A stretch of 64,000 nucleotides of DNA from Pollenia angustigena (lineage: Eukaryota; Arthropoda; Insecta; Diptera; Polleniidae). A model generated the notes under the pieces. It searched no databases, was not told where the DNA came from, and saw only the letters and a program-made list of their open reading frames with translations. Numbering within the stretch: the first letter of the stretch is position 1; the number at the start of each line of letters is the position of its first letter. The stretch spans positions 16,082,945 through 16,146,944 of the forward strand of contig OV884059.1 of the NCBI GenBank assembly GCA_930367215.1. The letters run 5' to 3'. This document shows, piece after piece, positions 44,544-56,602 of this stretch. Both the position numbers and the translations under genes were made by a program.

Positions 44544-46497
44544 TACAGTGGTTCAGTAGTAGTACATAGTGGTCAAATGACGATGTTCGTTTTTTCACCG
44601 TTAGTTCGCTCTAATACTCACTATTAGTGGTATTACTAAAACATGCAAAAAGATTTACAAACAGTTGTTTTTTACATTTACTTTTGTGCATCGGAAGTGA
44701 ACAAATCAAAACAACTTTCCTTATTTTTTTTCAGCAGTGCTAATAAAGTTAATTTCTAGTGCGTGTTTTTCAAAGAAAAAAACATTTTTTACTTACATTT
44801 AAGTTAAAGGTGTTTACCGTTATTATTATGTATTTAATAATTTTTTAAGCAAAACGTATTTTGAGGAAAGCGGTTCCACGACAAATCAATTTTCACGTAT
44901 ATTTTTTTACGACGTTTTTTATACCCACACCACAATAGTGGAGAGGGTATTATGCATTTGTGCTGATGTGTGTAACGCCTTAAAATATTGGTCCTAGACC
45001 AGTGATGCTCATTCTGGCAAACAATTGTTTAGAAGCCCCACCCCTTTGGTTTTTACGCTCATTAATTTAGTTGCACATGTACGGAAGATGAGTTGATCTT
45101 GTTTCAAATACAGTGTGTAGGATAAGTAATAAACTTAAAAAAAATTTTTTAATGCTTTTACGAAACTTTCATAAAAGCATAAATTTACAAGATTTTAGTG
45201 CAGTTTTTTTAAATATAATTCTTACTTTTAATATACAAACATGCTCGCAGTTCACACTAATTTTTTTTTTTATAGTAACATTGGAAAACTTCTAATTCTT
45301 ACTGTTTTTTTAAATTTTTAAAAAGTTACAATTTTAAAAGACAAAAAAAAATAGAAAATTTAGTTTTGACTGCATTATTATAAATGTTTTACAAACAACA
45401 CAATTTCTTTCTATTGAATTTAAATAAATCTGGTGCGCATAGTTTTGCTTATCTCTGTATTTAGAGATTCTCTTTCAATACGTATGCAAAACATTTTTGA
45501 GCACCAATGTCCTAGACCCACCTTAAAGTATACCGATCGTCTTAGAATCACTTTCTAAGTCGAACTAACGATGTCTGTCCGGCTGGCTGGCAGGCAGGCT
45601 GGCTGTCCATGTAACCTTGTGCGCAAAGTACAGGTCGCAATTTTGGAGATAATTTGATGAAATTTGGGTCATAGGTTTTTATAGGCACAAGGACCAAGCC
45701 TATTGAAAATGGGCCGAATCGTAGGACCACGAGGGAAGATAGGGGGAAATTTCTTCCTCTCAGAAACTATCAAACCGATTTTAATGAAATTTAAAACATA
45801 GATAGATCCATATCTATAGGGAAACATTAGCTATACAGTTTATAAAAAATATTACCACAAGGGGAGGCAGCGGGCAATTTCTGCCTCTCACAAACTTTCA
45901 AACCGATTTTCATGAAGTTTATAAACATAGATAAATCTATATAAGCATGATGTGTTTTTGAATACTGTGGTGTAGGGTATCATATGGTCGGGCTTGACCG
46001 ACTATACTTTCTTACTTGTTTTCCTTGAGGTATTACCTATGTTGCCGTCTTACGTCGCTTTCAAGTTACATATTAAAATGATACTCTATATCTGTACTTT
46101 TAATTTAAAAAGAATTTATCTGCGTTTTTTTGCGAATGTGCATGGTACAGAGGGTCTTCGTCTCTACGACTAGATTCATACATATCGAACCCTAATAGCG
46201 ATAATGATGTAACCAACAACATTTAAATTTTTTTTTTTTTTTGATGAAAATCGATAATTTTTGATCATTTGCATCATCTTTAAAAATCTCATATCTCTGG
46301 GAAGTACCGTTACGAAATAAGAGCAAAAGCAATTTCAAACGAAACCCTAGACCTTCTCCTGTAAAAATTTGTTTTCTTCTTATTTTACCCTAATTGGCCC
46401 ATAAATACCGTAAACATAAATATTAATATTAATTTTGATAACTATAGCTGAGTAAACTACGTATGACCGCCTTCGTTAGAAACTTGAACCACTGTGA
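44544..46497. mobile_element. Two-kilobase insertion with CAGTGGTTCA ends, unit B only
   Basis: Splits the non-LTR relic; unit A keeps it continuous near 13765. Inverted termini ACAGTGGTTCA and TGAACCACTGT; a 4-bp agtg at both sides may be the target duplication. It contains the GGTCGGGCTTGACC-ended element 44922-46022. No transposase found. Confidence 0.65.
44922..46022. mobile_element. GGTCGGGCTTGACC hairpin-ended element
   Basis: Left end TATACCCACACCACAATAGT, right end TACACCACAGTA-type sequence inverted, hairpin GTCGGGCTTGACCGAC, TATACTTTCTTACTTG. A partial copy in opposite orientation lies at 46737-47300; both carry the GGACAGCCAGCC-type motif. Confidence 0.65.
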
Positions 46498-46736
46498 AGT
46501 GATGTCTGGTTAATAATCTGGTGATTATTGGCTTAATTCTGGTCACTGGCTCAGGGCTTAAAAAATACCGTTATAAAGTCCCAAGTGAGTCATCCTCGTA
46601 TCGAACCTAACCTTACCTTATTGCACTTTTACGCAATATCCAAAAATTTATTTTTTGAACGAACAAGAGCAGCAAGTAAAGTACGAAAGAAGAAATGATT
46701 TTTGAAAATTTGGAATACTTCTACATATTTAAAAAA

Positions 46737-47300
46737 AACAAGTAAGAAAGTATAGTGGGTCAAGCCCGACAATATGATACCCTACACCACAGTATTTAAA
46801 AACACATCATGCTTATGTGTCCATGTAAATATGGATTTATCTATGTTTATAAACTTCATGAAAATCGGTTTGAAAGTTTGTGAGAGGCAGACATTGTCCC
46901 CTGCCTCCCTTGTGTTCCTATTAAAATCGGTTTGAGATGCAGAAATTGCCCCTACCTCCCCTTGTGGTCCTATTTTTGAAAAACTGCATACCTTTTGAGT
47001 CCATATAGATATGATTCTATCTATGTTTTAAATTTCATTAAAATCGGTTTGATAGTTTCTGAGAGGAAGAAATTTCCCCTATCTTCCCTCGTGGTCCTAC
47101 GATTCGGCCCATTTTCAATAGGCTTGGTCCTTGTGCCAATAAGAACCTATGACCCAAATTTTAGCAAATTATCTCTAAAATTGCGACCTGTACTTTGCGC
47201 ACAAGGTTACATGGACGGACAGCCAGCCAGCCAGCCGGACGGACATCGTTAGTTCGACTCAGAAAGTGATTCTGAGTAGATCGGTATACTTCGAATAGTT
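46737..47300. mobile_element. Inverted partial copy of the same element
   Basis: Starts AACAAGTAAGAAAGTATAGT with the GGGTCAAGCCCG hairpin and ends GATTCTGAGTAGATCGGTAT, matching the complement of 45540-46022. Confidence 0.65.
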
Positions 47301-49287
47301 TAAAATGTCTATTTTTCGAATATCGAATTTTGGTAAAATAAACCGGTTATTTTTGTAATGTGTAATTTGTATACATTTTCCTTACTTTTGTTATAAATTT
47401 ACCTGTAATTTAAGTGTTTTTCTTCTTGAATATTGGGTAAACTTGAACTTTTTATAAAAAATGTCAAAACAAAGTGTAACAAAAGTAAAAACAAAAAAAA
47501 AAACTTGATGAGCAATGTAAATAAAAATCGCTTATAAAAGCGTGTGTTCTTGTAAAAAAAAACCAAAAACAATTCAAAATACTACAAAAAAATATTCAGC
47601 TTAAATAGTAATTAGCAATTTGACAGTATTCTAAATACTATGTATATATATACTTATAAAGATATCATCTCAGTGATATATCGAAGTTATTTTAAAGACA
47701 AAGGTGTTTAAAGGGCCCTCAAATGATAAGTTGCAAAAGTTCTTCAACGTCACGACTTATTAATCACCTTTAACTAGTCCACATGCTTGACATAAATAAG
47801 CGCCAAGTAAAACTTAACTCTGCTCTAAGTAGTTTTTAAGAGACTGCAAATAATACTTTATCAAAATATGCTGTCAATAAAGAATTAAAAACTCTTACAG
47901 CCATACCTAAACAAGAGCGGAAAACGTATTCTAGCTGTCAAAAATTCTCATGCCAATACAATTTGTAGGAAGCATCCCTAAATAGCGCGGCGTCAACGCT
48001 TTACAATGGGAAAATCCGATTTTGACAGCGCGTTTAATAGTGATGTTGGCCGCTTTGTTAATAAATAATGTAAATTTAGCTATTTTTTCGTCAATCAATC
48101 GGTTTTTTCTCTTATTTTTACTTCTATTATGTGCTTTTTAGTAGGCAAGAAAGTTAACACTAATGTTTGGGGCACAACATTGTTGCTCTTGTTTGGGTAT
48201 GGCATATCAGCGTAAGCGGATGAAAACGTCCCACCTTTCTTATTGTGTTTTTTTGTCTTTTCCTTAGAAAGCTGCCCTTTTAAAATTTTTTGTTTTGATT
48301 ACGCAATTTGTATTGAAAGTAGCGGCCTGTTTTTACACACAGCCACTTCACCACCAAAAAACGTTTTCTTTCTCTTTCTTCGAAAGCTGCCCTCGCAAAT
48401 GATTTAGGCATTTTTTATACGTCAGTTTTTGCATCTCTGTATGCTTTGTGGTACGGCTGTTAAGTAGTTCAACGATGTGGAAAAAATCCTAAGTTTTATT
48501 TATTTTAAATTACCAAGAACTTAAAGAAACATTTAAGGAATCAAACAATCTCATGGAAGGCTTTAAATTGTGATCGACGAATTGACAGATATTTCATACA
48601 AAAAGCCTATTCATAAACAGCGCTATTTTCTGTTGTCAAAAATAGGTCTAACCAACTTTTAAATTTCACAAAGTAAAAAATCCGAAAAAATGCTTACTGA
48701 AAAAGTCAATAAGTTAAAGTTTTTAGTATTATGGCTTTATTTTCCTTTTATAAACTTATATTTTATGAATATGGACGTTATTTTTTAAAATTACTTTAAA
48801 AGTGCCTAAGAAATTGGTAAATTTGTTGTATTTTAAAACAAAATTTGTATATTAAGCTAAAATTCCAAACATTCCACTGCATTGTGGAATGAATGCTCAT
48901 AAAATAAATATCGAAAGATATGAGTACAATAACTTCTAAATTATTGTTTGGATTTGTTCACAACATTTTCTGCGAAGATAAGCAGTCGAAAATTTTTCGC
49001 ATGGAAATTTTTAAAAAGCGTCGAGTTGCAACTCTGTTTAGAATCAATCATTCAAACAACAACATCACATTGTTGGTTTATACTATAAACTTTATAGTTT
49101 TGCTTATTATTTTAGTTTTTGACTAATTCAATGTTGTTATTTTACTACTTCATTGTTATTTACATACTACTTCAATGTTATTTTATTACTACCTCAATGT
49201 TAATAAGCTACTGCCTAAAAATTTTCTAGTAAAAAATAACTCCCAATGTTGTAAGTAGTAGTTATAAATCGAAAACCTCATTCAAAC
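47301..49287. other. Gene-free intronic spacer
   Basis: Contains an X-type fragment with AAACCGGTTATTT (47283-47355) and a CTACCTAAACAAGAGCGG MITE left end (about 47908). The rest is unassigned. Confidence 0.45.
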
Positions 49288-49709
49288 CATAGCTTGGGAA
49301 TAATGATTAGAAATCCTGATGATTAGCAATTGGATTAGAAATTTTAATTGTGCTGAAAAATTTATTAATTATGATTAGTTAGCCATTTTAGACGATTACT
49401 AATTGATTAGATTAGAAATAATCAAAAATCTAATCACAATTAGTGACGATTAGCATTTCTAATCAAATCTAATCAAAACTTATCCAAAAAATAATTGATT
49501 AGATTTCTTGATTATTTTTGATTAGATCAACTATTTTTGTGAAAAGAAAATATTTATTTATCACATTTGTTGCTATATTTACAGTAATATTTGAAACAGA
49601 AAACAAACATTTGTTTTGTAAACAAAAGTAAAAAATGCCTTTGTAACGTACAAATTTTTATTTTGTCGAGCAAGTATTTTCTTTTCTTTCTTTGTAAGAA
49701 AAGATTTTG

Positions 49710-50000
49710 TTATTCGTGCTTAATTCCTAGTTTTTATTATTGATAAAAACACTTGAAATTTATTGTTGATGGGATAAGCTATTCCTATGCGCATTTCACT
49801 GGTTGCTTAGGCCAGATCATCAGGAAACTTCATCCATAAAGATTTTAGAAAAACTAAAGATACTAAACCAAATAAAACTGTTAAACGTATAAGAATTATA
49901 GCAACAGTTCTACTTGTAATAATATCAAAGTTTAAACAAAACACATCAACAATAAACAACAGTGGGTTTATCTCATCTCACATTCCCCACTACAATTAGT
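49710..50000 (-). mobile_element. Penelope-like/SINE-like fragment
   Basis: Homologous to 19810-20025. On the minus strand it holds a frame (SLVFLKSLWMKFPDDLA) too short to judge, then a hammerhead-like fold at 49828-49781. Inverted TTTTGTTATTCGTGCTTAA motifs at 49705 and 50177 may mark the ends of a larger repeat. Confidence 0.4.
49781..49828 (-). ncRNA. Hammerhead-ribozyme-like motif, degenerate
   Basis: Minus-strand order: stem I strand GTTTC, CTGATGA (49823-49817), stem II CTGG..CCAG with a 9-base loop, GAAA (49797-49794), very short stem III ATGCGCAT, a UA cleavage-site position, then stem I strand GGAAT. This is the hammerhead core order. A U-U mismatch replaces the usual G-C next to CUGAUGA, and stem I relies on wobble pairs, so activity is doubtful. 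Confidence 0.4.
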
Positions 50001-50339
50001 TGAAATTCTCTCAACATTAATTGAAGTTGTAAGTAGGTTAAGAAAAACAAAATAAAAACAAAAACAACTTACAAAAGATGTTGTCAATTAAGTGTTTTTT
50101 AGGCCGTGCACTTGCCTGTTTATTATCAAAAAGTAATTTCAATTTTTGGGAATACAAAATTTTAATTTCAAAAGCATTAAGCACGAATAACAAAACCTTT
50201 TGAAAAGAAAAAAAAAAAAAAAAATGATAAAAATGTATACAAAAACAAAAGAGATTCTATTTAGCTTTTTCAAATTTATTTGTAAAAATTCGTTATATAG
50301 AGTACAAAAATTTGGCGCTGCGAAATATGACCCCAGGAA

Positions 50340-50550
50340 ATATGGCCCCAAAAAAATAAATGAAAATTGACCCCAAATTTGGGGCTATTTTTCATAATGC
50401 AATATGGCCCCATTTTTTTAATGAAAAATTACCCCAAAAAAAATGAAAAATAACCCTAAAAATAAAATGAAATATGACCCTAAATTTGGGGTTATTCTTC
50501 ATTATGAAAAATCACCTCAAAATTTATAATGAATTTTAACCCCAAAAAAG
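50340..50550. repeat. GGGGC-ATTTTTCAT degenerate repeats
   Basis: About eight spaced copies of ATGACCCCAAA / TTTGGGG..TTCAT motifs on both strands, recurring at 52195-52395. Possibly subterminal repeats of one element. Confidence 0.5.
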
Positions 50551-50691
50551 AACACAAAGAAAGTGACATTAAACATTTTCGGTGGAGTTCATATGCCCAA
50601 AACTAAAAATCCCAAATTTAGAATCCCGATTTCAAAATCCGGATAATTATACAGTTTTGGTTTTAAAAATCGTATGATTGATAGCATGGTT

Positions 50692-51110
50692 GGGCTTTCG
50701 GCCATGCGCAAGGATTTTTTTCTCTATGGTATAACGAACACTGGCTTTGCTTACTAAAGCTCTACGTTATAGCCGGCCTTCGGCCGGGCGCAAGGATTTT
50801 TTTCTCTATGGTATAACGAACACTGGCTTCGCTAACTAAAGCTTCTCTGTATAGCCGGCCTTTGGCCGGGTGAAAGGATTTTCTTCTCTTTGGTATAGCG
50901 AACACTGGCTTCGCTGACTAAAGCTTCACTACATAGCCGGCCTTCGGCCGGGCGCAAGGATTTTCTTTTCTATGGTATAACGAACTCTTCTCGTAATAGC
51001 CGGCCTTCAGCCGGGCTCAAAAATTTTTTCCTCTATGGTATAACAACACCGGCTTCGCTAACTAAAGCATCTCTGCATAACCGGCAAGGATTTTCTCTAC
51101 TTTGGTATAA
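50692..51110. repeat. GC-rich hairpin tandem array
   Basis: Five to six tandem units of about 80-88 bp. Each has CCGGCCTTCGGCCGGGC (a perfect hairpin), AAGGATTTT, CTATGGTATAACGAACA, and GGCTTCGCTAACTAAAGC. One unit lacks the last module. Two-unit versions flank both FucT6 genes downstream (10725, 41880). Confidence 0.85.
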
Positions 51111-51390
51111 GAATTCGGGTTTTTTATGTTATCCCTAGAAACTTTTACATGGAAATCTATATATAAATCGGCTAAGGCAAAACAGTTAAGAACACTTTCC
51201 TCCTCTGTATGTCAACCGATTTGAACAAAATATACACCATTTAAGAGGTATTTACTCAAAGAAGTGCACAATGTATATTTTATTAAAATCTGTTCAATAA
51301 TTTCAGAGTTATAAGCTTTCAAAATTGTTACTAACACAAATGCAAAATAAATAAATAAAAATTTATTTTCAATTATCAAATAATAAAATG

Positions 51391-51445
51391 TTAGGGTGAT
51401 CGATTATTCGACATTTTTCAGAAACCGGTTTTCGAATATTTCGAC
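51391..51445. mobile_element. Left terminus of TAGGGTGATCGAT element
   Basis: TAGGGTGATCGATTATTCGA followed by AAACCGGTTTTCGAATA. The inverted partner is at 53355-53404, outside the enclosing hAT element. Confidence 0.55.
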
Positions 51446-52757
51446 TATATAAATCAGACCAGGCAAAACCTGTTAAGAACGCTTTCTTCCTTTGTTTGTC
51501 AACCGAAGCTCTGTGGGGAGAAAAAGAGGGGAAATATGGGAAACTAAATTTTTTTTTTACTTTTCTGTGCTTCATGTGATAATTTTTGAATTATCTATAA
51601 TATAGAACTTAGAAACATAATATTATAGCTGTAGGATCCTGAGTGAGTGATAACCTATAAGATAAAAAATGCTGGTATTTTTTGTTTTTCATCTGGAACT
51701 TTTTGAATTTTCGTTAATATTCGACCTATAAAGAGAAAATTGTACATTAAACTGGGTGAATAAGAACCTGTAAGGGGAGCTTTTTGGTACTTTTTCGTTC
51801 TACATCTGGTACTTTGATTAATTTTCGTTAGTATTAGACATAGAAACATAAAATTAAACGTGCAACGTCCTGAGTGGATGACAAATATAAAGGAGACTTT
51901 TTGATACTTTTTTGTCAATTGGTATTTTTATACTGAACTTACAAAATTAAATTACTCACGTAGAAGATTAAATATGAACCGGAGGTTGGTCGCCCGCCAA
52001 ATCGATCCACTTTGAAGGAAAAAATAAATGCTCGAAACAAATAAATTCATATATACTTAGATAAATTATGTTTTCTTCATATTTACAAAAAAAAAATCAT
52101 GGTCGAATTTTGACCATAAGGCGAACACTAGTTTATATAAATTTGTGTAAAAATGTTTGGTGTGATTTTTCATTTCTTTAAACTTGCATTTTTTATTAGT
52201 AGATGAAAAATAGCCCCAAAGTAAAAATTGTGATTTTATTTGGGGCCATTTTTCATTCCTTGATATTGGGGTCATTTTTCATTCCACTTAAAATGCAAAA
52301 ACACCCTAACGAAAAAATGAAAAATAACCCTAAAAAAAACAAAAAAATTGCAACAAAATTGCGTGTTGTTGTGTCTCATGTAAAGTTTTGGGGCCGTAGT
52401 ATGTAAATATATATGTATGTATGTGGCAATAAACATATAATGCATTTTTATGCAATATTCAAAAACTGTTACATTATGTAAATATAGCAACAAATGTGAT
52501 AACTAAATATTTTCTTTTCACAAAAATAGTTAATCTAATCAAAAATAATCAAGAAATCTAATCAATTATTTTTTGATTAGATTTTATTAGAAATGCTAAT
52601 CGTCACTAATTGTGATTAGATTTTTGATTATTTCAAATCGAATTAATTAGTAATCTGAAATTTTTATCAAAATTCAATTCTAATGATTAGATTATTTTAT
52701 TTCTCTAATCGTAATGATTTCTAATTCTAATCGAAATTCCCCAGCTATGATTCAAAC

Positions 52758-53354
52758 CAATAGAAAATTATTTAGTTTTTTTAACTGCTACTTCATTTTT
52801 GTTTTTATTGCTGCTACTCTTTTTTCTGGTTTTATATTTTGCACGTAGCAGTAGTTTTAAAAAAGGTAATGCTACAAAACAAGACAACTGCTCTTTTGCC
52901 GCTTCTTCTAATTGTTTATAGTACTAGTTTTAGTAATAGTTAAAAAAATGCTTAGGTAATGTAGTTTTTAGAACACTGCTTTATACACTACCAGACTATT
53001 ATATTGTATTTTCTTGTTACATTTTACCTTAGCTCATAGAATAAATTCGAAAATGAAAAATGTTGAATATAAACAGAAATATTTAAAATAAAGCCAAAGT
53101 TTGATCAATTTACTGGTCACGCTTTTTGGATTTTATTGTCAAATATTTGTTACGTCTGAACAAACCTTAAGTCATATCAATGTATTTTGTTGGTTCCTTA
53201 CCTTCGTGAATTGCTTTGTTTTTATTTTCATTAAGTTTTTATTACAAAATCTAATTTGATTTTTGTATTTTTATGTATTCGAATTAAAACCGGTTAACCG
53301 GTTAGATTTAAAATGCTTAACCGAAAACAGTTTTTTTTTAAATAGCAACTATTC
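52758..53354. other. Gene-free intronic spacer
   Basis: AT-rich; a TAACCGGTTAACCGGTTAGA motif near 53290. No gene. Confidence 0.4.
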
Positions 53355-53404
53355 GGAATATTCGAAAACCGGTTATTGAAAAAAGTCGTATAATCGATCA
53401 CCCT
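53355..53404. mobile_element. Right terminus of TAGGGTGATCGAT element
   Basis: TATTCGAAAACCGGTTATTG through ATCGATCACCCTA, complementary to 51391-51445. No matching 8-bp duplication between the two ends. Confidence 0.55.
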
Positions 53405-54405
53405 ACATAATACCCTCTCCACTATTGTGGTGTGGGTATAACAAGTTAGAGTGCTATATTCGGCTGTGCTAAATCTTTGATACCCTCCACCGAATATCTA
53501 TTTATAATTATGGATCGAAAATCAGAAAGTTTTATGCTTTTTTTTAGCAATTTGAACTATTTTGAATAAAATATCATGATTCGTAACAGTTTAAGCCGAA
53601 CTTAAATGATTTTCAGGAGGTGAATTTATATTTGAGCCATGGTAAGTCATAAACCAATCATTTCAAAATTCTGCAGGTTGACTTCAAGTATTAAAACACT
53701 TAAATATCAATACAGCGGTGAAATTAGTTTTAGCGTTTGCAGTGAATTTCAGAAGGCTGCTAAATATGGGATCTAAGGTAAATTATGGACAGTATATCAC
53801 AAAATTGCATGACATTTTTTCTGGCTTTATGAAGCTAAGTTGGAAGAAATTTAACCGCAATATCTATATCTGCTACGGTTTTAGGCGTATGTATTCAATT
53901 AATTTACAAAGTGAGCTTTTCTATGGGGCCTACAGTAAATTATGGACCGATCATCACGAAGGTTATTAGTGTGATTTCTAGTCCTAAAAAACTGTGAAGT
54001 ATTAAATTTTATTCTGATAGCATAACTTTTATTAAGGTTTTAGGCGTACTCAACAGTTTTTTCGGGAGTAGAGTTTATATGGGGCCTAGGGTAAATTATG
54101 AATCGATCTTCACGAAATTTAACAGTGTGATTTCCAATCGAATAAAGCGAATTTGCGCAAAATGTTATATCATTCCGTGTATTTTTCCACCATTAACGTA
54201 AGTTTTTGTAACAATATTATAAATGTTTTAAGGTGGTGGTTCCACATTTTGATTTATAGCTCTGATTCTACTGAGCCGATTTTGCTGCATTTCAATCCCA
54301 AATTACCTGCACATAACTTCAATCAATTTTACATCATGTTTGTTCATTTCTTTTGAGGTTTTCGAAAGAGAGCGTGTTTTCAACACACAGACAAACATAG
54401 TTTAC

Positions 54406-54623
54406 TGAGCTACCTAATTAAGAGCGGAAGCGTTTTTTGAATGTCAAAACTTCTCATTTGCATACAATTTATACGAAACAAACCATTAGAATGTGAATTA
54501 GAAACCACCCGGCTGATAAATTTCATTTAACAGATCGCTATGTCGGTTTGTTTTATTGAAATTGTATTTAAATAAAATTTTCATGTTTAAAAAAACGCTT
54601 GCCGCTTTTGTTTAGGTTGTTCA
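54406..54623. mobile_element. CTGAGCTACC MITE at a TA site
   Basis: A 218-bp relative of 32205-32428, flanked by TA on both sides. The uninterrupted site is visible in the related element near 26346 (catggcTAaatcg). Confidence 0.75.
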
Positions 54624-54663
54624 GTAAATCGACTTGAAATGACTCAAGGAGCCAGATTGTATA

Positions 54664-55527
54664 AGGGGTATAGATGTAAAGACTGCAATGTTCACATTTA
54701 TAGTTTTCATAATAAATAGTAAAAACGTTTAGCTCAAAGTATATTCATATGTATGTATTGTATATCATGATATTCAGTAAATAAGAATATGATGAAGATA
54801 TGACGCAAGTTTCAACCAAATCGATATAGCGGTCTGCTGGCAATTATAATAATAAAATTGGAGATTGCTAAGTTTACTCTAATCAAATGGACATTACTGC
54901 TTTTTTAGCATTGGCAAGTACTTAAAAAAATCAGTAGTTATAAAATTTTTAAACTTTACAAGGGCTTAGTTTTTTCTTGATTGATTTGGAGGAACTTCAT
55001 AATATCTTAGCTCCATAATTATAACTAATGACAAAGTTATAAAATGAACAAACTGTTTCACAAAAAAAATAATTTATTAGTTTTTTTAACTTCTTTTTAG
55101 TTTTGTTTTGCAAAAGAAAAAGAGCTTAATAAACTGTGATCAGTGCAAAAGCGACAATCTCCAATGGACATTGCCGTTTTTGCATCAATTCTTAATTTTT
55201 GAACATACTTTTTTATGGGATAAAAGTGTTTCTGGTAATGTTATATGTATTCACTAGCTGGAAGCATTCATTAAATACAACTAAAGGCTCAGTTAGCCGG
55301 GAGTAACAGTAACCTTACCGTAAAAAAGTAAGATCAACCTATTTCTTACAGATTGAGACGTAACATCTTACTGCTAACTATAATCGTTCTAATTGCTTTA
55401 CATACAACAAAAAGAAACAGCTGATTTGCAACGTTACTGTTACTCTCGGCTAACTGAGCCTTAAGAGGTATTATTAGTTACGTTTGTGAAAAATGTGGAC
55501 ATTGCAGTCTTTTGCATTTATACCCCT
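54664..55527. mobile_element. TIR element (AGGGGTATAGATGTAAAGAC)
   Basis: Ends AGGGGTATAGATGTAAAGAC..TGCAATGTTCACATTT and its complement. Inserted in a TATA stretch that is uninterrupted near 26383. Encloses a MITE at 55284-55462. Confidence 0.7.
55284..55462. mobile_element. MITE (AAGGCTCAGTTAGCC)
   Basis: A 179-bp foldback; ends AAGGCTCAGTTAGCCGGGAG and complement, then GTAACAGTAAC / GTTACTGTTAC. Confidence 0.75.
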
Positions 55528-56187
55528 CATATAACTTTATGGGGTCTTAAATGTATAAAAAAAGTTTCACACGGAATGACAAACTTAGTACACCCTTAAT
55601 AACCACTAGTGGTGGTGGAGGGTTTAAAAACAACGAAAACCGATTTTTTAAGTTTTCTCAATAAAACCCCATATTTTTAGATGTGCACAATATAATTTGT
55701 GTAACTAGCGATATTAAAGTTTCTTTTAAAAATCGGATTTACGTATTTACGGATTTCAAAGCATATTTTCTGTATTATACAACATTGCGCCATCAAGTGT
55801 GTAGTAAAAAGTTTTTGTCAGCACTCGACATTTCGGAAACTAATGTAAGAGGTTGGATGAATTCCTCCGAATTACATAGCACTCAGTTGGGTCCATAAGT
55901 AGTTGTAATTAATTTCTGATTTTAAGAGTAATTCTAATAAAGATAAGTGGCGCTCAAAGACCGAAATATATAAAAGGGACTATTTTTGTTAGCTTTCAGA
56001 ACAGAGAGATATTTTTCAAAATTAATTCGATTTTAAGTGCATCGCTGTACAATTCCACTTTTATCAATCTAACATTAAATAAGGGGGTTGTTATTAAAAC
56101 AAAACCTGAAGCTTCCCTAATATTTTAGTTCAATATATTTTCTAATTTGCATACTATAGAAAGAGACAGAATGAAAGAAAGTCTATC

Positions 56188-56362
56188 AGGGGTATGCTGA
56201 AAATCGAAAACGTAAAACACAAGAATTTTTATAATTTTTGTTATAAAATTCTGTATAACAGAGAAATATATTTTCATAAAATTATTTTGTTTCAGAAATC
56301 TTATTAAAAAACGACTTTTAAAATTCTTGCGTTTTACGTTTTCGATTTTCAGCACACCACTG
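56188..56362. mobile_element. CAGGGGTATGCTG MITE next to FucT6-B exon 1
   Basis: Counterpart of 18970-19160, about 19 bp from the exon 1 donor. Confidence 0.8.
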
Positions 56363-56381
56363 TTTATTTTTTTATACTCAC

Positions 56382-56602
56382 TTCAATAGTGTGTCATTAA
56401 TTATTTGTTGTGATTCTTGATTACGTTGTAGCTGCAGAGATTGATTAGTGCGTTGCGATGTGACATCTGGTTCCACAGTATTCTGGTTATTGAGCTCAGT
56501 GACAAAGACATATACTATTAATGCCAATGCTAAGCAGAATAGGATAAGGGCACGAACCCATGAATTTGATGAAATACGAAAGAACTGACGTAAAAATGCC
56601 AT
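56382..56602 (-). CDS. FucT6: FucT6 copy B, exon 1: cytoplasmic tail and membrane anchor
   Basis: Residues 1-73 plus two bases of codon 74. The start ATG at 56602 (context GTACAAATGG) is conserved with copy A. The frame stays open upstream to 56710 with an earlier ATG, but that extension (TPTPPPPFYEKSVQ) is not maintained in copy A and reads like 5' UTR. Short tail MAFLRQFFRISSNSW, signal anchor about residues 15-35, then a Q/N/T-rich stem. Donor GTGAGTA starts at 56381. The three exons give 584 codons, close to the usual 575-620 of the family. Confidence 0.9.

Larger units (their letters stand above)
49288..52749. mobile_element. Large hAT-like element, 3.5 kb
   Basis: Ends CATAGCTTGGGAATAATGAT and complement of CATAGCTGGGGAATTTCGAT, with a perfect 8-bp duplication attcaaac (49280-49287, 52750-52757). 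Inverted regions of about 280 bp at both sides are dense in CTAATC/GATTAG motifs. No transposase; the interior is made of other repeats. Confidence 0.85.
53446..55634. mobile_element. Hairpin-ended element interrupted by two inserts
   Basis: Starts ACAAGTTAGAGTGCTATATT with hairpin TTCGGCTGTGCTAAA, follows the body of 25391-26485, and ends GTGGTGGAGGGTTTAAAA. Interrupted by a TA-inserted MITE (54406-54623) and a TIR element (54664-55527). Confidence 0.65.
44043..56381 (-). other. FucT6-B intron 1
   Basis: A 12.3-kb intron, more than twice that of copy A. Unit-specific insertions account for most of the excess: 44544-46497, 46737-47300, 49288-52749 and elements within 53446-55634. Confidence 0.8.

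Noticed and set aside
45548..47252. Two frames sharing LVVLRFGPFSIGLVLVP
   Set aside because: They are reverse-complement copies of a non-coding repeat element and carry no recognisable domain.
49710..49990. A membrane-protein C-terminus on the minus strand (hydrophobic frame ending FPDDLA)
   Set aside because: The frame is short, stops upstream, is not kept in the related copy at 19810, and lies in a repeat with a hammerhead-like fold.
50692..51110. CRISPR array
   Set aside because: Units are contiguous and about 85 bp long with no unique spacers, and the genome is eukaryotic.
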